A DNA stretch of 39,341 nt, taken from the NCBI GenBank assembly GCA_017642535.1, contig JAGCOW010000027.1, forward strand, positions 1-39,341. Direction: 5' to 3'. The translations under genes and the position numbers were made by a program. The notes under the pieces are model-generated. The model worked only from the letters and a program-made list of their open reading frames with translations. It was not told the origin of the DNA and ran no database searches. The stretch comes from Bacteroidales bacterium (GTDB lineage Bacteria > Bacteroidota > Bacteroidia > Bacteroidales > UBA1715). Each line of letters begins with the position of its first letter. Within the stretch, counting starts at the first letter, position 1. This document shows positions 1-8,146 of this stretch, one piece after another.

Positions 1-100
1 CGCTCACTCCCAACATTCTGCTGACTACCGTGCCATATTTCCCTTTTCTACGAAGTCTTATCGCTTTTAGCATCGTTCCTAAATCGTAATATTTTGTCAT
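1..100 (-). CDS. Partial ORF, probable IS3-like transposase OrfA N-terminus
   Basis: An open frame starts with ATG at 100 on the minus strand and runs off the left edge after 33 codons. It begins MTKYYDLGTMLKAIRLRRKG and continues with a basic, helical stretch (KYGTVVSRMLGVS) that looks like the start of a helix-turn-helix. About 36-41 bp upstream is a sequence, TGAACCCCAAAAGTTGGACA on the minus strand (136-117), that resembles the terminal inverted repeats of IS3-family elements; a short leader between the tip and orfA is usual there. The transposase assignment rests on this context and on too few residues for certainty. It could also be an unrelated small protein. Confidence 0.42.
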   Translation of the reverse strand, partial: MTKYYDLGTMLKAIRLRRKGKYGTVVSRMLGVS

Positions 101-103
101 TCT

Positions 104-141
104 CCCAAAAGTTTTTTGTCCAACTTTTGGGGTTCACCTCA
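104..141 (-). mobile_element. Probable left end of an IS3-like element
   Basis: CCCAAAAGTT (104-113) and AACTTTTGGG (122-131) form a perfect 10-bp inverted repeat next to the TGAACCCC-type tip (136, or 141 if the tip is TGAGGTGAACC). The element would extend leftward beyond the window. Immediately right of the tip is exactly one half (144-157) of a dispersed palindrome that is complete elsewhere (35410-35437). This suggests insertion at the palindrome centre. Confidence 0.4.
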
Positions 142-143
142 GG

Positions 144-157
144 CACATCGTCTCTAC
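144..157. repeat. Half copy of family 1 palindrome (CACATCGTCTCTAC)
   Basis: This is the right half of the palindrome seen whole at 35410-35437. The left half is replaced by the probable IS end. Confidence 0.7.
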
Positions 158-165
158 AATAATCA

Positions 166-1680
166 TCAATTCTTAAAGAACTTTCGCGTAATGATTTCCC
201 CATTCTTCATTGAAATAACCGCATAATGCATTCCCTTTGGCAATGAAGATACAGGGTATGTATTCCCGTCCATACGTTCGGGATGATTGATTTTCCCTTG
301 TGCGTCGCAGAACTTCACACAGACGTAATCGCCTTCAATAGTAATGTAATCAGTAGCAATTGTCGGATAAAGACGAATGTGTTCGTTGGCAGATACCATA
401 AGAGATATCACTTCGGAATATGAGAATTCTCCGTTGTAGTCGGTTTGTTTGAGGCGGAAATACATCAATCCGCTGAATGTGACTGGCTTTGAGTATTCGT
501 AGGAATTGCTCGACGACGACGTACCTGCACCGGCAATTTGTGCCACCTCGTGGAACGACACACCGTCGAAGCTTTGTTCTATAGTAAAGAAATCATTGTT
601 AGTCTCGGTAGCAGTTTCCCATCTAAAAAGAATATTTTCGCCTTGTTGTGTGGCAGTGAAGAGAGAAAGTTCGATGGGAAGAACGCCTGCTGTCAAATAT
701 GAACCTTTGTTATTATTATTAACGTCTTTGTATTTTATTTGATACGTTATAGCATTTTTGGTAGTAACTTCACTTAACCCGTAATCCAAATTAGAAAATC
801 TGTGTTTCCCATTTTCAGCCCCTTGCATTTTTGTTATATCAAGATTCATTTCTGCAAAAACAGAAATAATATCATCAGAACTCAAAGAAATGCAATCGCC
901 AAACATATTTTGTACATTATTGACTTTTTTGAAGTTTGCATTTTTAAAGTGTATAGTTTTCAAGTATTTACAACTTTGAAACATTTGCATTAAAGAAATT
1001 GCATTAGAGAAATCCCAATCTTCTATTCCACTAACATCTTCTATTACGGTACCATATTTTTTATTGCTATAATTCCAATTGTTTCCAGCAGTACCTTCAT
1101 CCTTATTTTGAAATAAATTCATGCAATCGCTATTTGGTGGCAAAATTGGATGCTCAGCAACAGAATACCAATAAACATCATAGCATGTTCTTGTATATTT
1201 TATAGGATTGTCTTTGTCTAACCCTTTAAACACATACACATCTTCTTCATGTACTACACTAAATGCATATACGATATCTGGATATCCTGGTTCTTTATAG
1301 TCTTCACTAACTTTTGGATCCATCCAGTCCTTGTCATACGATTTGGATAAACATGTTTTGTATTTTACAAGTCCTTCTGTGTTTAACATCTCAAGAGCTT
1401 CATCTACCGAGATTCTTTTTATTGAATGCATATCAGAGGCACGTCCTTCTTTATTCTTAACATCACCCCCACATAGATAAGCAAATCTTGGCTTTAAATA
1501 ATGACAACTACTTTTCCCATTTGCTTTCCAATGACTCTCTCCACCTGCATCTCCATCTCCATGCGGATTCAAAAGCATAGCTTGTGAAAATCCACTCGTA
1601 ACAAAAAATATGAGAGCGAAGAAGATGGAAAAAATGCTTCTCGTTGGATTGTTGGCAATATGTAATCTATTCATTATCAT
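166..1680 (-). CDS. Secreted surface protein with DUF285/BspA-like region and T9SS sorting domain
   Basis: A probable cell-surface protein exported by Sec and then by the type IX system. The start is taken as ATG 1680 (or 1674). An open frame continues to 1734, but that upstream start lies next to the -7 element at 1732-1739, so it would not be transcribed. From the 1674 start, a hydrophobic signal sequence (SIFSIFFALIFFVTSGFSQA) is visible. The middle has a 'WDFSNAISLMQMFQSCKYLK' type repeat followed by 'VQNMFGDCISL', as in DUF285/BspA-type surface repeats. Then comes the LPIEL..F module (about 688-400), and finally a type A sorting domain (LYPTIATDYITIEGD ... LPKGMHYAVISMKNGE ... RKFFKN). 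It shares the LPIEL module with the four paralogues at 27.7-33.4 kb but, unlike them, keeps a full sorting domain. The ligand is unknown. Confidence 0.8.
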   Translation of the reverse strand: MIMNRLHIANNPTRSIFSIFFALIFFVTSGFSQAMLLNPHGDGDAGGESHWKANGKSSCHYLKPRFAYLCGGDVKNKEGRASDMHSIKRISVDEALEMLNTEGLVKYKTCLSKSYDKDWMDPKVSEDYKEPGYPDIVYAFSVVHEEDVYVFKGLDKDNPIKYTRTCYDVYWYSVAEHPILPPNSDCMNLFQNKDEGTAGNNWNYSNKKYGTVIEDVSGIEDWDFSNAISLMQMFQSCKYLKTIHFKNANFKKVNNVQNMFGDCISLSSDDIISVFAEMNLDITKMQGAENGKHRFSNLDYGLSEVTTKNAITYQIKYKDVNNNNKGSYLTAGVLPIELSLFTATQQGENILFRWETATETNNDFFTIEQSFDGVSFHEVAQIAGAGTSSSSNSYEYSKPVTFSGLMYFRLKQTDYNGEFSYSEVISLMVSANEHIRLYPTIATDYITIEGDYVCVKFCDAQGKINHPERMDGNTYPVSSLPKGMHYAVISMKNGEIITRKFFKN

Positions 1681-1731
1681 ATGCTTACAACTTCTCGGTG
1701 TATAAAACACACTATCGATATTTTTAGACAG

Positions 1732-1739
1732 CAAATATA
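1732..1739 (-). promoter_or_regulatory. -7 element TATATTTG for the surface protein gene
   Basis: It matches the Bacteroidota TAnnTTTG consensus on the minus strand. It lies 52 bp upstream of ATG 1680 and excludes the longer open frame as the coding start. Confidence 0.7.
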
Positions 1740-1827
1740 CGAACGCGCAAAATAAAAATACAAATATTTTTGTTAAAAAAATAATTTGTATAGTATCAAA
1801 AACTAAAAATGTATTAGGAAGCCGATG

Positions 1828-3618
1828 TTAATCGTTCAATTTCAGCACTGCAAGGAATGCTTTTTGCGGAATTTCAACGCTACCGATTTGCTTCATTCGT
1901 TTCTTTCCTTCTTTCTGTTTTTCAAGCAGTTTGCGTTTACGGGAAATATCGCCGCCATAACATTTTGCCGTAACGTCTTTGCGAACGGCCTTCACCGTCT
2001 CGCGGGCAATAACTTTCGTACCGATTGCCGCCTGAATAGCCACGTCAAATTGCTGTCTCGGGATAAGGTCTTTTAATTTCTCGCAAATTCGTTTGCCGAA
2101 ATCGTATGCATTGCTTTGGTGAATCAACGCTGAAAGGGCATCAACGCTGTCGCCGTTCAACAAAATGTCGAGTTTTGCCAATTTCGACTCACGATAGCCA
2201 ATAATGTGATAATCGAACGAGGCATATCCTTTTGAAATACTCTTAAGTTTGTCGTAGAAGTCAAACACGATTTCGCCTAATGGCAACTCAAAATTGATTT
2301 CCACACGGTTTCCCGTCAGATATGTCTGATTTTTCAAAATACCACGTTTGTCGATGCATAACTTCATTATCGGCCCTATGAATTCGGCGTTTGTAATGAT
2401 TTGTGCGGCAATATATGGCTCCTCAATGTAATCGATTGTCGTTGGTTCCGGCAAATCGGTAGGATTGTTCACCACAAGTTTCTGACCTTTTTTGGTGTAA
2501 CAATAATACGACACGTTGGGCGTGGTGGTAATCACGCTCATATTGAACTCACGATCAAGACGTTCCTGCACGATTTCCATGTGAAGCAACCCCAAAAATC
2601 CGCAACGGAAACCGAATCCAAGTGCTGCCGACGATTCTGGCTGATACGTCAGCGAAGCATCGTTCAGCTGCAATTTTTCCATTGAAGCACGAAGTGGTTC
2701 ATAATCTTCAGTATCAATAGGATAGATACCGGCAAACACCATTGGTTTCACTTCCTCGAAACCTTCAATGGCCGTTTCGCATGGTCTGTCACGATGTGTA
2801 ATCGTATCGCCGACTTTTACTTCTCGTGCAGTTTTGATTCCCGAAATAATATAGCCCACATCGCCAGTCTTCACCACTTTGCGTGGCTCCATATCAAGGC
2901 GAAGCACGCCGACTTCGAGTGCCTCGTATTCCTTTTTTGTGTTGATGAACTTCACCAAATCGTTGGTGTGAATTTCACCATTTATAATTTTAAAATAAGC
3001 AATAATGCCACGGAATGAGTTGAAAACCGAGTCGAATATCAACGCCTGCAACGGAGCATTGGGGTCGCCCTTGGGAGCAGGGATTTTCTCGACAATCGTC
3101 TGCAAAATCTTCTCAACGCCCAAGCCCGTTTTTCCACTTGCTTCAAGAATATCTTCACGCTTACAACCAATAAGTTCCACAATTTGGTCTTTCACCTCCT
3201 CGGGCATGGCACTCGGCAAATCCATCTTGTTGAGGACGGGAATAATTTCGAGGTCGTTCTCTATTGCCAAATACAGATTGGAAATCGTCTGTGCCTGAAT
3301 ACCTTGCGTTGCGTCAACAATCAGCAACGCACCTTCGCACGCGGCGATGGAACGCGAAACTTCGTACGAAAAGTCAACGTGTCCCGGAGTGTCAATAAGA
3401 TTCAAAACGTATTTCTGCCCATTGTACGTGTAATCCATCTGGATGGCGTGACTTTTTATGGTAATGCCACGTTCACGCTCCAAATCCATATCGTCTAAAA
3501 TCTGATCTTGTGCCTCACGGGCAGAAACTGTGTGGGTATATTCCAACAATCTGTCCGCCAAGGTACTTTTCCCATGGTCGATATGTGCTATTATGCAGAA
3601 ATTACGAATGTTTTCCAT
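1828..3618 (-). CDS. lepA: Elongation factor 4 (LepA)
   Basis: A ribosome-associated translational GTPase that acts on stalled or mis-translocated ribosomes and influences initiation. At 596 residues it is full length for the family. The G1 loop AHIDHGKST is at residues 11-19, DTPGH at 76-80 and NKMD at 130-133, and the LepA-specific C-terminal domain ends in a lysine-rich tail ([20 protein letters not shown]). It starts 3 nt after the CoA-transferase stop, so the two are almost certainly cotranscribed. The usual bacterial partner, signal peptidase lepB, is not adjacent. Confidence 0.97.
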   Translation of the reverse strand: MENIRNFCIIAHIDHGKSTLADRLLEYTHTVSAREAQDQILDDMDLERERGITIKSHAIQMDYTYNGQKYVLNLIDTPGHVDFSYEVSRSIAACEGALLIVDATQGIQAQTISNLYLAIENDLEIIPVLNKMDLPSAMPEEVKDQIVELIGCKREDILEASGKTGLGVEKILQTIVEKIPAPKGDPNAPLQALIFDSVFNSFRGIIAYFKIINGEIHTNDLVKFINTKKEYEALEVGVLRLDMEPRKVVKTGDVGYIISGIKTAREVKVGDTITHRDRPCETAIEGFEEVKPMVFAGIYPIDTEDYEPLRASMEKLQLNDASLTYQPESSAALGFGFRCGFLGLLHMEIVQERLDREFNMSVITTTPNVSYYCYTKKGQKLVVNNPTDLPEPTTIDYIEEPYIAAQIITNAEFIGPIMKLCIDKRGILKNQTYLTGNRVEINFELPLGEIVFDFYDKLKSISKGYASFDYHIIGYRESKLAKLDILLNGDSVDALSALIHQSNAYDFGKRICEKLKDLIPRQQFDVAIQAAIGTKVIARETVKAVRKDVTAKCYGGDISRKRKLLEKQKEGKKRMKQIGSVEIPQKAFLAVLKLND

Positions 3619-3621
3619 CTA

Positions 3622-5106
3622 CTACCACTTTGTGTTCCGCATATCACCCGAACTCAAAAATTCAAGGTGCATCTTGAACGCTTTATCCAATGTCTGCATT
3701 GTGTGAGCAGGTTTCGTAGAAAGTTTCAGGTAATCCCACAACAATTCACGATAGTCAGGGTGAGCAACTTTCTCGATGATTTCTTTTGCTCTGTCGATTG
3801 GTGCCTTTGCACGCAAATCGGCAACACCATATTCTGAAACTATTACTTTAAGTGAATGTTCCGAATGGTCTAAGTGTGTTACCATTGGCACAATAGAACT
3901 AATCATACCGCCTTTCGCAGTCGATGGAGTCGTACAAATTGACAAGTACGAGTTTCTCAAGAAATCGCCCGAGCCGCCAATTCCGTTCATCACCTTCGTT
4001 CCATAGAAGTGCGTTGAGTTCATATTACCAAAAATATCGCACTCGATTGCCGTGTTGATGGCAATCAAACCAATTCGGCGGACAACTTCGGGGCTGTTGG
4101 AAATCTCCTGCGGACGAAGAATAATCTTATTACGGAAGAAATTCAAGTCGCCCATCACCTTGTCCATAGCTTCCTTGCTACATGTGAGCGAACTACCGCT
4201 GGCAAACTTGATGTTTCCGTTTTGAATCAAACCAATAACCGAGTCCTGAATCACTTCGGTGTACATTTCGAATGCAGGAATGTCCTTGCTTTCGCCAATG
4301 CCGTGAAGCACAGCGTTTGCGATATTTCCCACACCCGACTGAATCGGAAGGAATGTCTTTGGAATTCTTCCAACTTTGATTTCGTTTGCAAGGAAATTAG
4401 CCACATTTTCGCCGATTTTCATCGTTGTTTCGTCCAATTCGGTGAAACCCTTGATTTCGTCGTCGAAGAACGTTTCAATCACACCGATGATTTTACTTGG
4501 GTCAACCTTCAAAATCGGGTCGCCGATACGGTCGCTTGGTTTATATACAGGAATTTCGCGACGATATGGAGGATCGGCTGGCATATAAATATCGTGAACG
4601 CCACGAAGTTCCTTAGGACGATTCGTGTTGTGTTCCAAAATAATTTTATCAGCCAATTTAACGTATGTAGGAGCATTTCCCACAGCTGTGGTCAACACCA
4701 AATTTCCTTGCTCGTCGTAGTCACACACTTCGATTACAGCCACGTTGATTTTGCCAAAATAGCCATAACGAATATCTTGTGCCAATTGCGACAAGTGATA
4801 GTCGCAATAGTGGATACGTTGCTCGTTGATTGCCGCACGCGAATCCTTGTTGGTCTGGTACGGAGCACGGATATTAATCGCATCGGCACGTGCAAGCACG
4901 CCGTCAAGCGATTCGCCTGTTGAAGCACCTGTGAAAAGGTTGATTTTGAACTCTCTTCCGGCAGCGTGTTCTGCCTCTGCTTTCTTTGCAATGGCTGTAC
5001 CTATTGCTTTTGGTACACCTACGGCGGTAAAACCGCTCACGCCAATACTAAATCCATTCTGAATGTACGATGCTGCCTCGTCGGCAGTGATTACTGGAAT
5101 GCTCAT
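3622..5106 (-). CDS. Acetyl-CoA hydrolase/transferase family (succinyl-CoA:acetate-type CoA-transferase)
   Basis: This enzyme transfers CoA between carboxylic acids; in anaerobic Bacteroidota the typical role is making acetate or succinate in fermentation. With ATG 5106 it has 494 residues, normal for the Cat1/AarC family. The family motif QSGVGNIANAV is at 256-266, and the expected catalytic glutamate is E284 in MYTEV. The longer frame to 5169 is rejected because the -7 element at 5134-5141 lies inside it. It is the first gene of an operon with lepA. Which acids it uses cannot be read from sequence; 4-hydroxybutyrate or propionate CoA-transferase remain alternatives. Confidence 0.9.
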   Translation of the reverse strand: MSIPVITADEAASYIQNGFSIGVSGFTAVGVPKAIGTAIAKKAEAEHAAGREFKINLFTGASTGESLDGVLARADAINIRAPYQTNKDSRAAINEQRIHYCDYHLSQLAQDIRYGYFGKINVAVIEVCDYDEQGNLVLTTAVGNAPTYVKLADKIILEHNTNRPKELRGVHDIYMPADPPYRREIPVYKPSDRIGDPILKVDPSKIIGVIETFFDDEIKGFTELDETTMKIGENVANFLANEIKVGRIPKTFLPIQSGVGNIANAVLHGIGESKDIPAFEMYTEVIQDSVIGLIQNGNIKFASGSSLTCSKEAMDKVMGDLNFFRNKIILRPQEISNSPEVVRRIGLIAINTAIECDIFGNMNSTHFYGTKVMNGIGGSGDFLRNSYLSICTTPSTAKGGMISSIVPMVTHLDHSEHSLKVIVSEYGVADLRAKAPIDRAKEIIEKVAHPDYRELLWDYLKLSTKPAHTMQTLDKAFKMHLEFLSSGDMRNTKW

Positions 5107-5133
5107 TTCTATTGTTTTATTTAAAATTGCGTG

Positions 5134-5141
5134 CAAAGTTA
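5134..5141 (-). promoter_or_regulatory. -7 element TAACTTTG for the CoA-transferase/lepA operon
   Basis: It matches TAnnTTTG on the minus strand, 27 bp upstream of ATG 5106. Confidence 0.6.
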
Positions 5142-5216
5142 TTCTTTTTGTGGAAAAACACAATAACAATATGTAAATGACCTACTTTAAATTCTGTAAC
5201 GACGAAATGAGATAAA

Positions 5217-6119
5217 TTATTTGTCGTTATGTAACGAATTGATTTCCTTAACTTTATTGGCAATCTCTTCCATTAACCATTTAGGTGTTGAGGTTGCACC
5301 ACATATACCTACGCTTTTCAGGGGATTCAAATCTATGAGGTCTAAGTCGGAACTGTGGGAAACGAAGTGGGTATTCTCATTGATTTTTTTGCAAATGTCG
5401 TAAAGAACCTTGCCATTGGAGCTTTTCTTGCCACTTACGAAAATGATGGTGTCAAATTTTTTTGCAAACGAGATTAGGTCAGCTTCACGATTTGCCACAC
5501 GACGACAAATGGTGTCGTGACAAACGAAGTCGTTGTTCCCGGCTTCATTAGCGCGACGTGCTATTTCATCTTGAATGATTTTCAGGTCGTGAATGTTTTG
5601 CGTGGTTTGCGAAAACAGCACTATCGGACGTGAAAAATCAATAGAATCAAGGTCTTCTATTTTATTGACAACGACGGCGGAATTTTCGGTTTGACCGAGC
5701 AGACCAATAACTTCGGCATGACCGGGTTTGCCGAAGATAAGCACTTGACCATTTTTTTTCTGTGCTTCTTTGTAGGCGTTTTTTATCTTTTTTTGCAAGG
5801 CAAGCACCACGGGACACGTTGCATCAATGATTGTGATGTTATTTTGTCGTGCTATTTCATAGGTCTCTGGCGGCTCGCCGTGGGCACGAAGCAATACGGT
5901 GCAGTCGTGTAAATCTTTGAATTGCTCATATGAGATTGTAACCAATCCTTTGGAATTGAGGCGTGAAACCTCCGCACCGTTATGAACAATGTCGCCGAGA
6001 CAATACAATGACCCCGTTTCTTCGAGTGCTTTTTCCGCTTGATGTATTGCGTTAATTACCCCGAAGCAAAACCCTGATTTTGAGTCGATTTCTACAATTG
6101 TATCTTGCTTAGAATCCAT
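5217..6119 (-). CDS. ispH: 4-hydroxy-3-methylbut-2-enyl diphosphate reductase
   Basis: Last step of the MEP isoprenoid pathway: it reduces HMBPP to IPP and DMAPP using a [4Fe-4S] cluster in the cytoplasm. The protein has 300 residues, usual for the short IspH form. The three cluster cysteines are visible as C18 (SGFCFG), C102 (DATCPVV) and C205 (DTICRRV). Substrate-binding histidines appear in IVHNGAE (H46) and KPGHAEV (H134), with the catalytic E136. It overlaps the end of cmk by 28 bp, consistent with translational coupling in a porQ-cmk-ispH unit. The pathway's first enzyme, dxs, is also in the window. Confidence 0.97.
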   Translation of the reverse strand: MDSKQDTIVEIDSKSGFCFGVINAIHQAEKALEETGSLYCLGDIVHNGAEVSRLNSKGLVTISYEQFKDLHDCTVLLRAHGEPPETYEIARQNNITIIDATCPVVLALQKKIKNAYKEAQKKNGQVLIFGKPGHAEVIGLLGQTENSAVVVNKIEDLDSIDFSRPIVLFSQTTQNIHDLKIIQDEIARRANEAGNNDFVCHDTICRRVANREADLISFAKKFDTIIFVSGKKSSNGKVLYDICKKINENTHFVSHSSDLDLIDLNPLKSVGICGATSTPKWLMEEIANKVKEINSLHNDK

Positions 6120-6760
6120 TCTAACTGTCCTTCACGTGTCATATTGCTTGTGTCAACCAAAATTGCATCGTCGGCTTGTCTGAGCGGACTCTCTTTGCGT
6201 GTGGAATCAATAAGGTCGCGTTGTTTCAGATTTTCAAGTATTTCGTCGAAATTTGCCTTGCCTTCTTTCTCCATCAGCTCGTCATAGCGACGTTTCGCTC
6301 GGATTTCGGGCGACGCAGTCACAAAAAACTTATAGTCGGCATTGGGGAAAACCACTGTCCCTATGTCGCGACCATCCATCACCACGTTGGCGTTTTTGCC
6401 ATATTCCTGCTGCTTTTCAACCATTGCTTTTCGTACAAAAGCGATTTTGCTCACGGTGCTCACGTCGTGCGCTACTTCCATACTTCGAATTTGTTTCTCT
6501 ACATTGATGCCATTCAAGTATGTATCTTGAAGTTGAGTACTATTATTTAAAGCAAAACTTATAGATACTTCACCTATTCGTTTAGCAAGATTTTCCTCAT
6601 CCACCACACCGTTTTGTATAAGATTATTTTGTTGGCAGAAAAGCGTTACGGCACGATACATGGCACCAGTATCAACATACGTGAACCCGAGCCGTTTTGC
6701 CAGCGATTTTGCTATAGTGCTTTTCCCGCACGATGAATGTCCGTCAATTGCGATTATCAT
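6092..6760 (-). CDS. cmk: Cytidylate kinase
   Basis: Phosphorylates CMP and dCMP to diphosphates with ATP. ATG 6760 gives 222 residues. The P-loop GHSSCGKST is at 7-15, followed by YVDTGAMYRAV and DGRDIGTVVFPNAD, all typical of Cmk. A longer open frame to 6826 runs into porQ and is not used. The gene overlaps porQ by 17 bp upstream and ispH by 28 bp downstream. Confidence 0.96.
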   Translation of the reverse strand: MIIAIDGHSSCGKSTIAKSLAKRLGFTYVDTGAMYRAVTLFCQQNNLIQNGVVDEENLAKRIGEVSISFALNNSTQLQDTYLNGINVEKQIRSMEVAHDVSTVSKIAFVRKAMVEKQQEYGKNANVVMDGRDIGTVVFPNADYKFFVTASPEIRAKRRYDELMEKEGKANFDEILENLKQRDLIDSTRKESPLRQADDAILVDTSNMTREGQLEWILSKIQL

Positions 6761-7817
6761 AAGAACTTTTTTTATTTCGACACACAGAATATATTGTTTC
6801 AGCATTAAAAGCAAGGGTAAAGGCATTTCGCCCTCCAGCAGCGTGTTGTTTCGCCCAACCGTACGAAACTTGGAAACGAGAGAAATTCAACGCTAAACCG
6901 ACGTTGAGACCGACACCTTTTTTCGACGTCCCGAACGAGAGTTCATCGGATTTTTGATAGTTGTAGCCAAGCATTGCGACAATGTTTTTCCCGATAAATA
7001 TCTCTGTGGAAATGTCTATATGTTTCAGAAATTTCTTTCCAAATGTCACAAAACCTCGTTCTTCGTCGTCAACATACAAAGAAGAATTTGTTGTTTTCTT
7101 TTTTTGCTCCACGTTTGAAATGTCGAATTTCTGCAAATTCTCATATGCAAAATTAAATTGCAGCGGAGCGTGTTCCAACCTTTGGGAAATGCCCAAGTCT
7201 ATGCTATACGGAATCGGTTCGCGATTATCGTCAGTATAAGGTTTCAACTGCCAACCCACATTTCGAACCGCCAACGAAGCACACGTCCGTTCTTTTTTAT
7301 ACGTAACTCCGATGTCAAACAACATTGCATACGACGAATAACTTTCCAGATATGAAAGCAACGGCTTCACATTTGCACCTACATACAAATGTTCCTTGAC
7401 AGGATATGACGCCCCACACATCAGTAGATATTCCTTCGGGAAAAAATGCCCCGTTTCCGTACCAGATTCATCAAAACCATCAAATGTTCCGTAACTGATG
7501 AAATGGATTCCACCCGACATTGTCATCTTATTGGCAAGCGTATGTGCGTAACCTATTGTACCATAACCTATTCCAGATTCTTTCATGTGAAGTAACCCGC
7601 AGTTTCCCGTCACTTCGTTGGAAAACGTGGAATCGAGCAACGAAGGGTTCTTCAGGGCAAATGCCAATTTGTTGTCAAGCTCTGTGATGATAGAGCCACC
7701 AAAGGCGTTTTCGGAAGCGGAATAGGGAAGGGTAACGAATTCAAACGTTGACCCACCGCCAATTTGGGCAAAAATTGAAAACGGCAAGAGCAACAAAAAT
7801 AAAAGAATTCGTTTCAT
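6744..7817 (-). CDS. porQ: Type IX secretion system protein PorQ
   Basis: An outer-membrane beta-barrel of the PorV/PorQ group. In Porphyromonas gingivalis PorQ binds PorZ and is part of the surface attachment complex that handles T9SS cargo. The protein has 357 residues with a signal peptide (MKRILLFLLLLPFSIFAQ) and then the N-terminal signature GGGSTFEFVTLPYSASENAFGG. Alternating hydrophobic strands follow and end in FTLAFNAETIY. Its position directly upstream of cmk-ispH matches, to my knowledge, the arrangement in P. gingivalis. It is the only core T9SS gene in the window and supports secretion of the sorting-domain proteins nearby. Confidence 0.88.
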   Translation of the reverse strand: MKRILLFLLLLPFSIFAQIGGGSTFEFVTLPYSASENAFGGSIITELDNKLAFALKNPSLLDSTFSNEVTGNCGLLHMKESGIGYGTIGYAHTLANKMTMSGGIHFISYGTFDGFDESGTETGHFFPKEYLLMCGASYPVKEHLYVGANVKPLLSYLESYSSYAMLFDIGVTYKKERTCASLAVRNVGWQLKPYTDDNREPIPYSIDLGISQRLEHAPLQFNFAYENLQKFDISNVEQKKKTTNSSLYVDDEERGFVTFGKKFLKHIDISTEIFIGKNIVAMLGYNYQKSDELSFGTSKKGVGLNVGLALNFSRFQVSYGWAKQHAAGGRNAFTLAFNAETIYSVCRNKKSSYDNRN

Positions 7818-7856
7818 ACTTCAACAATAGTGATACAAAGAAACAATTTTTTCCAT

Positions 7857-7864
7857 TATATTTG
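7857..7864 (+). promoter_or_regulatory. -7 element TATATTTG for the small gene at 7883
   Basis: A perfect TAnnTTTG match 19 bp before ATG 7883, divergent from porQ. Confidence 0.7.
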
Positions 7865-7882
7865 CCCCAAAACGTAAACATT

Positions 7883-8146
7883 ATGAAGACAAAAAACAAA
7901 ATCACAAAGAATGATTATCTTCTTGCCAACAAAAAAGCGAGTCGGGAAGAAGAAATCTTTCAGCATGGGCATCCGATTTGTCATAGTCGGATTCACAAAT
8001 CGAAAAAAGTGTACGATAGAAAGAAAATGAAGGCAGGCGACAGACGCTTGCCTTTTTTTATTTCATCATTTTGCGGAATGACTTCTTCGCAAATTTTGGA
8101 AAATCTCTTTTCTCGCCCCAGAAATTCTTGCCAAGACATTTTGTAG
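7883..8146 (+). CDS. Small basic conserved protein, unknown function
   Basis: ATG 7883 opens a frame of 87 residues, beginning MKTKNKITKNDYLLANKKAS and continuing REEEIFQHGHPI, SRIHKSKKVYDRKKMKAGDRRLPFF. From memory, small Bacteroidota proteins of roughly 60 residues share the pattern ASREEEI..HG ... HKSKK.YDRKK ... LPF; I cannot check this here. The residues after LPFF are antisense to the end of lutB and look non-native, so the ancestral stop may have been lost. A hairpin-plus-T terminator (8032-8059) lies inside the frame, upstream of its only stop (8144-8146). The family function is unknown; the charge suggests nucleic-acid or ribosome binding, which is only a guess. Confidence 0.6.
   Translation: MKTKNKITKNDYLLANKKASREEEIFQHGHPICHSRIHKSKKVYDRKKMKAGDRRLPFFISSFCGMTSSQILENLFSRPRNSCQDIL
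8032..8059 (+). terminator. Intrinsic terminator between the small gene and lutB
   Basis: GGCAGGCG (8032-8039), loop ACAGA, CGCTTGCC (8045-8052) form an 8-bp stem with one G-U pair, followed by seven Ts. The minus-strand view also gives a hairpin just after the lutB stop, so it may act in both directions. Confidence 0.7.

Noticed and set aside
4222..4923. 233-codon plus-strand ORF opposite the CoA-transferase gene
   Set aside because: It is antisense to a well-supported gene, rich in His/Asn/Cys without family motifs, and is a codon-bias shadow.
5197..5229. Inverted repeat TAACGACGAAA/TTTGTCGTTA over the ispH stop codon as a terminator
   Set aside because: The stem is A/T-rich with a mismatch and no T run follows on the minus strand, so I do not call it a terminator.
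7836..7843. TTTCTTTG on the minus strand as the porQ -7 element
   Set aside because: It lacks the TA of TAnnTTTG, so it is too weak to list as a promoter.
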